This document shows, in pieces, positions 58,377-64,000 of a stretch of DNA of 64,000 nucleotides. Under the pieces are notes generated by a model that was not told the DNA's origin, did not search any database, and saw only the letters and a program-made list of their open reading frames with translations. Source of the stretch: Kribbella italica (GTDB lineage: Bacteria; Actinomycetota; Actinomycetes; Propionibacteriales; Kribbellaceae). Both the position numbers and the translations under genes were made by a program. Each line of letters opens with the position of its first letter. Within the stretch, counting starts at the first letter, position 1. The stretch is taken from positions 124,001-188,000 of the forward strand of contig NZ_JACHMY010000001.1 in the NCBI RefSeq assembly GCF_014205135.1. Direction: 5' to 3'.

Positions 58377-59369
58377 TCAAGGCCCGTAGCGTTTGACGAT
58401 CGCCGTGGCGCGGTCGTGCAGGGTTGTGCGGAGCCAGTGGGGTTCCAGGACTTCCGCGTTCGTCGCGAGTTGCCACAGTGCCCAGACGGCGTGACGCGCG
58501 TCCTGGAACGTCGCCTCCATCAGCAGCCGGCCGTCGTCTTCCTCGGTCTCGGACAGTACGGCGAGCGCCGTACCGACGAGGTCCTTGCGGCGTACCGGGT
58601 TCACTCGGGCCAGTACGGCGACCTGGTCGCCGCCGGTGCGGAACCGCGTACTGCGTTCCTGCCAGGCGCGGTCGAGGTCGATCTCGTCCGGGCGCTCGGC
58701 GGGTTCGGTGAGCACCTCGGCGTCGAGGACTCGGGAGAGTCGGTACGTACGATCCTCGCCTGATTTCGTGGCCAGCAGGTAGCCCTGTTCGCGGACCGTG
58801 ACGAGGCCGATCGGGTCGACTGTGCGCCACTCCGGGGGCTTCTCGGCGGCCGCGTAGTGGATCCGGAGCCGGTGCCCGGTCAGCACAGCACGTCGTACGG
58901 CGGCCATGACTGCGTCGGGGACTTCCTCCGTGTCGCGGCGGCGTGAGAGGAGGTCGATCTCGGGCTCGAGCAGGAGGCGCTGGGCCGCGCCGGTCGCGGT
59001 GTCGCGGTAGTTGTCGGGGAGGGCGTCGACGACCTTGAGCATGGCCGACGCGAGGGCTGAGCCGAGGCCGAACGCCTGGGCGCCGCGCCGTGATCCGGCG
59101 ACCAGCAGGGCGAGGGCTTCGTCGTGACCGAGCCCGGTGAGCTCGGTCTGGAAGCCGGGCAGCAGGGTGAAGCCGCCATGGCGGCCGCGCTCGGCGTACA
59201 CCGGTACGCCGGCGGCGGAGAGCGCTTCGATGTCGCGCAGCACGGTGCGCGTGGAGACCTCGAGCTCGCGGGCGAGTGTGGTCGCGGAGAGTTGGCCGCG
59301 CTGCCGCAGCAGGAGAACCAGCGATACCAACCGGTCGGCGCGCACGCTCGAAACCGTACCGGAATACAT
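58377..59369 (-). CDS. WYL-domain transcriptional regulator (YafY-like)
   Basis: 330 aa, ATG at 59,369. N-terminal HTH LVLLLRQRGQLSATTLARELE and VSTRTVLRDIEALSAAGVPVY; then GRHGGFTLLPGFQTELTGL; the WYL domain with LRIHYAAAEKPPEWRTVDPIG and REQGYLLAT; C-terminal LWQLATNAEVLEPHWLR (WCX). Typically a ligand- or nucleic-acid-sensing repressor. Divergent from a RidA gene 68 bp away, its likely target. Confidence 0.9.
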   Translation of the reverse strand: MYSGTVSSVRADRLVSLVLLLRQRGQLSATTLARELEVSTRTVLRDIEALSAAGVPVYAERGRHGGFTLLPGFQTELTGLGHDEALALLVAGSRRGAQAFGLGSALASAMLKVVDALPDNYRDTATGAAQRLLLEPEIDLLSRRRDTEEVPDAVMAAVRRAVLTGHRLRIHYAAAEKPPEWRTVDPIGLVTVREQGYLLATKSGEDRTYRLSRVLDAEVLTEPAERPDEIDLDRAWQERSTRFRTGGDQVAVLARVNPVRRKDLVGTALAVLSETEEDDGRLLMEATFQDARHAVWALWQLATNAEVLEPHWLRTTLHDRATAIVKRYGP

Positions 59370-59436
59370 GACCAAGGGTGTCGTGAATTGTTGGCAGGCT
59401 CGTCGACGAACATCCGATGCGGCGAATGGAGCTGAA

Positions 59437-59838
59437 GTGGCAGTGGAGCGAACGGCGGTCAACCCGGTGACGTGGTCGGTGGGAATGGGCTTCAACCAGG
59501 GGGAACTCGTCTCCGGGCACACGCGGACGTTGTACTGCTCCGGGCAGACCGCGATGAACGCCGACGGCAAGCCCGAGCACGACGGCGACATGGCGGGGCA
59601 GCTGGCACTGAGCCTCAGCAACCTGGAGGCGTTGCTCGCGGAGGCGGGGATGTCGCTGGGGGATCTGGTGCGGCTCAACGTGTACACGACGGACGTCGAC
59701 CTGCTGTTCCAGCACTACGGCGTACTGGCGTCGCGACTCGGGGCTGCGGGGGTGGCGCCGAGTACGACCATGCTCGGGGTGACCCGACTGGCGATCCCGG
59801 GGCAGATGGTGGAACTGGAGGGGACTGCTGTGGCGTAG
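59437..59838 (+). CDS. RidA/YjgF family protein
   Basis: 133 aa, GTG at 59,437, the first plausible start in frame. RidA signature: TLYCSGQTAMNADGKPEHDGD, SLSNLEALLAEAGMSLGDLVRLNVYTTD, and the C-terminal GVTRLAIPGQMVELEGTAV. The usual Arg105 for imine hydrolysis reads as Arg in VTRLA, but the surrounding Y/P context differs. Deaminates reactive enamines or serves a related role. Confidence 0.85.
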   Translation: MAVERTAVNPVTWSVGMGFNQGELVSGHTRTLYCSGQTAMNADGKPEHDGDMAGQLALSLSNLEALLAEAGMSLGDLVRLNVYTTDVDLLFQHYGVLASRLGAAGVAPSTTMLGVTRLAIPGQMVELEGTAVA

Positions 59839-59960
59839 TGCCGCCCGTCGATTTCGTGAGGCTGACATCGGCCGACGGACGCGACAGTCGACCGTAAGGG
59901 CTCTGAAGGTGCTCCGTGGTGCGCTGGAGGAACTCAACCAGCGACAGGGAGGACAGGAAG

Positions 59961-60413
59961 ATGAAGGTCACACTGCGGATGGCGGGAACGGCGTTGGCGT
60001 CTGGTGGTCTTGTGATCGGGGGAGCGTTGACCTCGGCGGCGGCGGCGCCTGCGCCTGCGCCTGCAAGCCAGAGCAGTCAGTCAGCGATGGCTGCGCTGCC
60101 GACCTGCTACCGGACGCTCAAGGTGGTGACGCCGATCAATTACGCGATACTGCCGGCGGCCGCCAACCTCGAGTGTCAGATGGGCATCGGATCGGCTGGA
60201 CCGCAGGTCACGCCACTCCAAGTGTCGCTGAACCGGTGCCACGGGGCCGGGCTTGCTGTCGACTCGAAGTACGGACCGAAGACAGCTGCTGCCGTCCGGG
60301 CCGTGCAGGCGGCCAACGGGATCGCTGCCGACGGGATCTACGGGCCGGACACCCGGCGGGTGGTCAAGTGGCTGTTCAGCGACGGCAGGTGCCTGCGGGT
60401 GCTCGGTCCGTAG
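59961..60413 (+). CDS. Secreted peptidoglycan-binding protein
   Basis: 150 aa, ATG at 59,961 behind GGACAGGAAG. Signal peptide with hydrophobic core GTALASGGLVIGGALTSA and AAA cleavage region; short AP-repeat linker; PG_binding_1 domain: KYGPKTAAAVRAVQAANGIAADGIYGPDTRRVV. Four Cys probably pair outside the cell. No catalytic domain, so a wall anchor or regulator. Confidence 0.8.
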   Translation: MKVTLRMAGTALASGGLVIGGALTSAAAAPAPAPASQSSQSAMAALPTCYRTLKVVTPINYAILPAAANLECQMGIGSAGPQVTPLQVSLNRCHGAGLAVDSKYGPKTAAAVRAVQAANGIAADGIYGPDTRRVVKWLFSDGRCLRVLGP

Positions 60414-60513
60414 GCCACGACTCGAAGCCCTTCTGTGCGGCGGCGCGAGTAGACGCTTTGGAGCAGCATGTACCTTGCCACCTCCGGGTCGCCGGAGGTG
60501 GCAAGGGCAGCGG

Positions 60514-60725
60514 TTACTTGAGCCAGTGGATGCTGTGGCGGTGCTGGTGGCTGGCGAAGTCGTAGTCGTCGAGGGGTCGCCGGCGTTCCAGGCGCGGAGA
60601 AGCCGGTGCGGCTCGTCGCGCTCGCGTGCGTAGTACAGGTGGTGGATCTCCTCGGCATCCGGCCCGAACCGGCCGTGCGGGTGCCGATCGGTGCCGTCGC
60701 TGCGTGCGGGCTCGCAGGTGGCGTT
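60514..60725 (-). pseudogene. Frameshifted small-gene remnant
   Basis: On the minus strand one frame reads FGPDAEEIHHLYYARER and DEPHRLLRAWNAGD. The neighbouring frame continues RRPLDDYDFASHQHRHSIHWLK to a stop at 60,514. The two halves join by a +/-1 shift near 60,560. No clear start. No family recognised; it looks like a decayed ~65-residue gene. Confidence 0.35.
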
Positions 60726-60733
60726 CTTGAAGC

Positions 60734-60816
60734 GCGGGCGCTAGCCCGCCACTCAAGCGGGCGCCAGCACGCGCACTCGGCGCGCGACAGCGCGCACACT
60801 GCGGGCGCTAGCCCGC
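60734..60816. repeat. Two copies of a 16-bp GC palindrome unit
   Basis: GCGGGCGCTAGCCCGC at 60,734-60,749 and 60,801-60,816, with GCGCGC-rich sequence between. Each can form a 6-bp hairpin (GCGGGC/GCCCGC). Lies between the pseudogene and the MarR gene; possible terminator or small repeat element. Confidence 0.5.
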
Positions 60817-60841
60817 GCACCTCAACTGGGTGGCCCGAGTG

Positions 60842-61306
60842 TCAGCGTTGGCCGATGTGTTCGGAGACGGCGTCGAAGACTCGGCCTACGGCGGCGAAGT
60901 CTTCGGGGGTGGCAAGGTCGACCAGGTTTTCGCGGACGCCTTCGACGTGGGAGGGGGCGGCCTGTTCGAGGAGGGTGAAGCCGGCTTCGGTGAGTTCGGC
61001 CCAGACGCCGCGCTTGTCGCTCTTGCACGACGTACGGCGGACCAGGTCGGCTGCCTCGAGGCGTCCTACAGTGTGGGTGAGGCGGGAACGGCTCTGGTGC
61101 AGGCGGTCGGCCAGGTCGGCCATCCGGAGGCGCCGGTCAGGGGCCTCGGAGAGGCGGACCAGGATCTCGTAGTCGTTGATGCCCAGGCCGAACTGCCGCA
61201 GGTCGTCGTCCAGCTTGGCCATCAGGCGCGCAGTGCCCAGCAGGTACGCGCGCCACGCCACCTGCTGCTCGGAGTCCAGCCACCGGGTGCCAGTCGTCAT
61301 CGTCAC
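60842..61306 (-). CDS. MarR-family regulator
   Basis: 154 aa, ATG at 61,306. Winged HTH: YLLGTARLMAKLDDDLRQFGLGINDYEILVRLSEAPDRRL, SRSRLTHTVGRLEAADLVRR (recognition helix) and SDKRGVWAELTEAGFTLL (wing). Divergent from a yceI gene with a long dyad between them. Confidence 0.9.
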   Translation of the reverse strand: MTMTTGTRWLDSEQQVAWRAYLLGTARLMAKLDDDLRQFGLGINDYEILVRLSEAPDRRLRMADLADRLHQSRSRLTHTVGRLEAADLVRRTSCKSDKRGVWAELTEAGFTLLEQAAPSHVEGVRENLVDLATPEDFAAVGRVFDAVSEHIGQR

Positions 61307-61324
61307 CCGGACAGTGTACCGGGA

Positions 61325-61383
61325 ATGTAGTTCAGATTTAAACCGTTACAGCTCATCAGAGACGGTTGAAACTTGAACTACAT
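61325..61383. promoter_or_regulatory. Long inverted repeat between marR and yceI
   Basis: ATGTAGTTCA (61,325) and TGAACTACAT (61,383) form arms that extend inward as ATTTAAACCGT...ACGGTTGAAAC with one or two bulges. Each arm also contains TTCA/TTGAA half sites. Likely the MarR operator controlling both genes, and overlapping the yceI promoter. Confidence 0.7.
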
Positions 61384-61398
61384 CCTGAGAGGACCTTC

Positions 61399-61968
61399 AT
61401 GAGCAGCACCGGTACGACCACGGCGACGACCACGATCCCCGGCCTGGTGGCCGGCACCTACGCCCTCGACACGGCGCACACCGAGATCGGCTTCACCGTC
61501 CGGCACCTGATGACCAAGGTGCGCGGCACCTTCCGCGAGTTCGCGGGCGAGATCGTCGTCAAGGACTCACTGGAGGAGTCGACCGCGGCCGTCAGCGTCG
61601 AGCTGGCCTCCGTGCACACCCGCAGCGAGCAGCGCGACGGGCACCTGCGCTCCGGCGACTTCTTCGACGCGGAGAACAGCCCGAAGATGACGTTCACCAG
61701 CACCGCGCTGAAGCCGGAGGGCGACGACTTCGTCCTGGCCGGCGAGCTGACGATCAAGGGCGTCACCCGGCCGATCGAGTTCGCGGTCGAGTTCCTCGGC
61801 GTCGAGCAGAACGCGTTCGGTCAGAAGATCATCGGCTTCGAGGGCTCCACCTCGATCAGCCGCAAGGACTGGGGGATCGACTTCAACGTCCCGCTGGAGG
61901 GCGGCAAGCTCCTGATCGGCGACAAGGTGGAGATCCACCTCGACGTCCAGGCCGCGCTGCAGGACTAG
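61399..61968 (+). CDS. YceI-family lipid-binding protein
   Basis: 189 aa, ATG at 61,399 behind GAGAGGACC. No signal peptide: cytoplasmic type. YALDTAHTEIGFTVRHLMTKVRGTF, ELASVHTRSEQRDGHLRSGDFFDAENSPKMTF, GELTIKGVTRPIEFAVEFLG and KDWGIDFNVPLEGGKLLIGDKVEI, the classic YceI lipocalin-like strand series. Binds polyisoprenoid or amide ligands. Confidence 0.9.
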   Translation: MSSTGTTTATTTIPGLVAGTYALDTAHTEIGFTVRHLMTKVRGTFREFAGEIVVKDSLEESTAAVSVELASVHTRSEQRDGHLRSGDFFDAENSPKMTFTSTALKPEGDDFVLAGELTIKGVTRPIEFAVEFLGVEQNAFGQKIIGFEGSTSISRKDWGIDFNVPLEGGKLLIGDKVEIHLDVQAALQD

Positions 61969-61980
61969 TCCGTACGCCGA

Positions 61981-62018
61981 AAGGCCCCGAACCCTCGTCG
62001 AGGAGGGTCCGGGGCCTT
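61981..62018. terminator. Bidirectional terminator between yceI and tetR
   Basis: Stem AAGGCCCCG-ACCCTC / GAGGGT-CGGGGCCTT (with two single-base bulges) and a 6-nt loop, between convergent genes. Confidence 0.75.
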
Positions 62019-62026
62019 CGGTGTGT

Positions 62027-62626
62027 TCAGGCCTGGACCATCCGCAGCGCGAGGTCGGCGTACAGGGTGCCGAGCGACGCGGGCTTGGTGCGGTGCGGCG
62101 TGTACCAGCGCGCGACGTCGATCGACAGCGACAGCACGGCGAGCGTCGTACCGGGAAGGTCGTCGACGGTGAAGGAGCCGTCCCGTACGCCGTCCGCGAG
62201 CACCTGCTCGATCTGGGCCGAGATCGCGCGCCGGATCGTGGCGACCTCGGCGAAGTGCTCGGCGGTGAGCGCGGCCAGCTCGTACTGGACGACGCGCGCG
62301 ATGGTGTGGTGCTCGGCGTGCCAGGCGGTGAAGGCGGAGACCATCGAGCGCAGTCGCTCGGTTGGAGAAGACTGATCGCCTGCTTCTCGCAGTACGGCGA
62401 GGGCCGCCTGGTGGCCGTACAGGCTGATCTCGAAGAGCAGGCGTTCCTTCGACGGGTAGTGCACGTAGAGCGCGGCCGGTGACATGCCGGCGCGGGACGC
62501 GATGTCGCGGGTGGTGGTCGCCTGGAAGCCGCGTTCGGCGAACGCGTCGATGGCGCCGGTGAGCAGCCGGCGGGCGGCGGGCGGCTGGACGTGTTCCCAC
62601 ACGAGGGGACTGGTGACTGCGGACAC
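62027..62626 (-). CDS. TetR-family regulator of acyl-CoA metabolism (inferred)
   Basis: 199 aa; GTG at 62,626 chosen because the longer frame from 62,674 would translate through the operator palindrome. HTH at residues ~18-62: RRLLTGAIDAFAERGFQATTTRDIASRAGMSPAALYVHYPSKERLL. The ligand domain is typical for actinobacterial fatty-acid regulators. Divergent from an acyl-CoA dehydrogenase and thiolase, so likely senses acyl-CoA. Confidence 0.85.
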   Translation of the reverse strand: MSAVTSPLVWEHVQPPAARRLLTGAIDAFAERGFQATTTRDIASRAGMSPAALYVHYPSKERLLFEISLYGHQAALAVLREAGDQSSPTERLRSMVSAFTAWHAEHHTIARVVQYELAALTAEHFAEVATIRRAISAQIEQVLADGVRDGSFTVDDLPGTTLAVLSLSIDVARWYTPHRTKPASLGTLYADLALRMVQA

Positions 62627-62653
62627 GTTGACACTCTGCACCGGATTCGCGAA

Positions 62654-62671
62654 GCTAAGCAAGCGCTTAGC
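62654..62671. promoter_or_regulatory. TetR operator palindrome
   Basis: GCTAAGC-AAGC-GCTTAGC: perfect 7-bp arms with a 4-bp centre, between tetR and the acyl-CoA dehydrogenase gene. The AAGCAAGCGCTT core matches the style of fatty-acid TetR operators in actinobacteria. Confidence 0.8.
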
Positions 62672-62710
62672 CACAGATCACACTCGACGACCTCGGGGAA
62701 GGACCCAGCG

Positions 62711-63856
62711 ATGCAACGGATCATCTTCGGCGAGGACCACCACGCGTTCCGGGCCAGTGCCAAGGAGTTCTGCGACCGCTCGCTGGTCCCGCGGATGGAG
62801 CAGTTCCTCGAGGAGAAGACGATCGACCGCGCGGTCTGGCTGGAAGCCGGTAAGCAGGGCTTCCTCGGGCTCGACGTGCCGGAGGAGTACGGCGGTTCGA
62901 GCGTCGGCGACTACCGGTTCAACGCGGTGTTCGCCGAGGAGGTCTCGAAGGTCTCGGCGTCGCTGTCGAGCTGCTTCGGGATCCACTACGACTGCGCCGC
63001 GCCGTACCTGGTCGACCTCGGCACCGAGGAGCAGAAGCAGCGCTGGCTGCCCAAGTTCAGCTCCGGCGAGCTGGTCGCCGCGATCGGCATGACCGAGCCG
63101 TCCGGCGGGTCCGACCTGGCCGGGCTGAAGACCAGCGCGAAGAAGGTCGACGGCGGCTGGGTGCTGAACGGGTCGAAGACGTTCATCACCAACGGCGACA
63201 TGGCCGACCTGACCGTCACCGCCGCGCGGACCGACCCGAGCAAGGGCGCCAAGGGCATCACGCTGTTCGCGGTCGAGGAGGGCATGGACGGATTCGCCCG
63301 CGGCCGCAAGCTCGACAAGGTCGGGCAGACCGAGTCCGGGACGTCGGAGCTGTTCTTCGAGGACGTGTTCGTCCCGGACGAGAACGTGCTCGGCGAGATC
63401 GACCGCGGCTTCATCCACATGATGGAGCGGCTGGCCCAGGAGCGCGTCGGGGCAGCGGTCTCGAACATCGCGCACGCCGTACAGATCCTCGACGAGACGA
63501 TCGAGTACGTGAAGGAGCGCAAGGCGTTCGGTCAGCCGGTCGGCTCGTTCCAGTACAACAAGTTCCTGATCGCCGAGCTGGTCACCAAGGCCGAGGTGAC
63601 GAGGGCGTACGTCGACAACGCGGTCGTGGCGCACGACGAGGACCGGCTGTCCGCCGTCGACGCCGCGAAGGCCAAGTGGTGGAGCGCGCAGGTGCAGAAC
63701 GAGATCCTGGACGCGTGCGTCCAGCTGCACGGCGGCTACGGCTACATGAACGAGTATCGGGTGGCCCGCGCCTGGCGCGACGCCCGGGTGACCAAGATCT
63801 GGGCCGGCAGCAACGAGATCATGAAGGAACTCATCGGCCGCGACCTGGGCCTCTGA
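62711..63856 (+). CDS. Acyl-CoA dehydrogenase
   Basis: 381 aa, ATG at 62,711. FAD-binding and active-site landmarks: AAIGMTEPSGGSDLAGLKTS, VLNGSKTFITNGDMADL, QTESGTSELFFEDVFVP, HMMERLAQERVGAAVSNIAHA, RKAFGQPVGSFQYNKF and QLHGGYGYMNEYRVARAWRDARV (catalytic Glu normally in the last block at YMNE or just after). Beta-oxidation first step. Cotranscribed with the thiolase. Confidence 0.95.
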   Translation: MQRIIFGEDHHAFRASAKEFCDRSLVPRMEQFLEEKTIDRAVWLEAGKQGFLGLDVPEEYGGSSVGDYRFNAVFAEEVSKVSASLSSCFGIHYDCAAPYLVDLGTEEQKQRWLPKFSSGELVAAIGMTEPSGGSDLAGLKTSAKKVDGGWVLNGSKTFITNGDMADLTVTAARTDPSKGAKGITLFAVEEGMDGFARGRKLDKVGQTESGTSELFFEDVFVPDENVLGEIDRGFIHMMERLAQERVGAAVSNIAHAVQILDETIEYVKERKAFGQPVGSFQYNKFLIAELVTKAEVTRAYVDNAVVAHDEDRLSAVDAAKAKWWSAQVQNEILDACVQLHGGYGYMNEYRVARAWRDARVTKIWAGSNEIMKELIGRDLGL

Positions 63857-63868
63857 AAGGAACTGGGC

Positions 63869-64000
63869 ATGCCTGAAGCAGTTATCGTCTCCACCGCGCG
63901 CTCGCCGATCGGCCGGGCCGGCAAGGGGTCCCTGAAGGACATCCGGCCGGACGACCTGGCCGTGCAGATGATCCAGGCCGCGGTCGGGAGGGCCGGGCTG
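63869..64000 (+). CDS. Acetyl-CoA acetyltransferase (thiolase), N-terminal part
   Basis: 44 codons visible before the window ends; ATG at 63,869, 13 nt after the acyl-CoA dehydrogenase stop. Thiolase N-terminus: EAVIVSTARSPIGRAGKGSLKDIRPDDLAVQMIQAAV. Completes the beta-oxidation operon (final step). Confidence 0.9.
   Translation, partial: MPEAVIVSTARSPIGRAGKGSLKDIRPDDLAVQMIQAAVGRAGL

Noticed and set aside
62627-62674. N-terminal extension of the TetR protein to GTG 62,674
   Set aside because: It would place the operator palindrome inside the coding region; GTG at 62,626 gives a normal TetR N-terminus.

Overview
The window is high-GC actinobacterial DNA. Core genes to the right of position 43,000 (PrsW-type protease, tandem membrane GTPases, EttA, methionine aminopeptidase, an acyl-CoA dehydrogenase/thiolase pair) and the GTG-rich, CGTACGG-rich style fit a Kribbella- or Nocardioides-like soil actinomycete; that genus-level guess is inference. 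Positions 1 to about 42,939 are one integrated temperate siphophage whose left end lies outside the window. Positions 42,940-64,000 are host chromosome.

Prophage layout. On the minus strand, 1-2,982 is a block of replication/recombination-type genes led by a Cas4/RecB-like exonuclease. At 3,264-3,731 lies a repressor whose layout resembles the L5/Bxb1-type mycobacteriophage immunity repressors, with a small zinc-ribbon gene divergent from it at 3,868-4,146. The minus-strand late operon runs from about 25,700 down to 4,197: HNH endonuclease, a tRNA-Trp-like gene, small terminase, a polysaccharide deacetylase, large terminase, portal, MuF-like protein, scaffold, capsid, connectors, tail tube, frameshifted tail chaperone, tape measure, tail tip proteins, endolysin and holin. 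A roughly 1.85-kb control region (25,303-27,161) separates it from a plus-strand early operon (27,162-42,695) of about 40 mostly tiny genes overlapping by 4 nt. Recognisable early genes are a short sliding clamp, ArdA antirestriction protein, an XRE regulator, a dNTP diphosphohydrolase-like protein, an HNH homing-type endonuclease, RNase HI, an RNA ligase, an excisionase and a tyrosine integrase.

Two dispersed systems stand out. First, five ~40-nt tRNA-like minihelices (an acceptor-like 5-bp stem stacked on a T arm, with a GG in the linker and no anticodon arm) sit between early genes at 28,059, 29,213, 30,174, 30,978 and 32,843. Second, an asymmetric 11-bp motif, GTGTGTTAGTG, occurs in eight perfect and several near-perfect copies, almost all intergenic and nearly always pointing in the direction of transcription away from about 26,050. 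It overlaps promoters and looks like the operator/stoperator set of the repressor. At the right end the host tRNA-Arg(UCU) gene is cut in the anticodon/variable region, and the phage carries a complete tRNA-Arg(UCU) of its own beside the integrase, presumably to replace it.

Host part. PrsW protease; two overlapping dynamin-like GTPase genes; SRPBCC protein; second SSB; pentapeptide/DinB protein; membrane protein; EttA; GlxA/AraC regulator; an ArsR-SRPBCC-RibD operon with a dyad at its start; Map divergent from an XRE regulator; a WYL regulator divergent from RidA; a secreted peptidoglycan-binding protein; MarR divergent from YceI across a long dyad; and TetR divergent from acyl-CoA dehydrogenase and thiolase across a palindrome.
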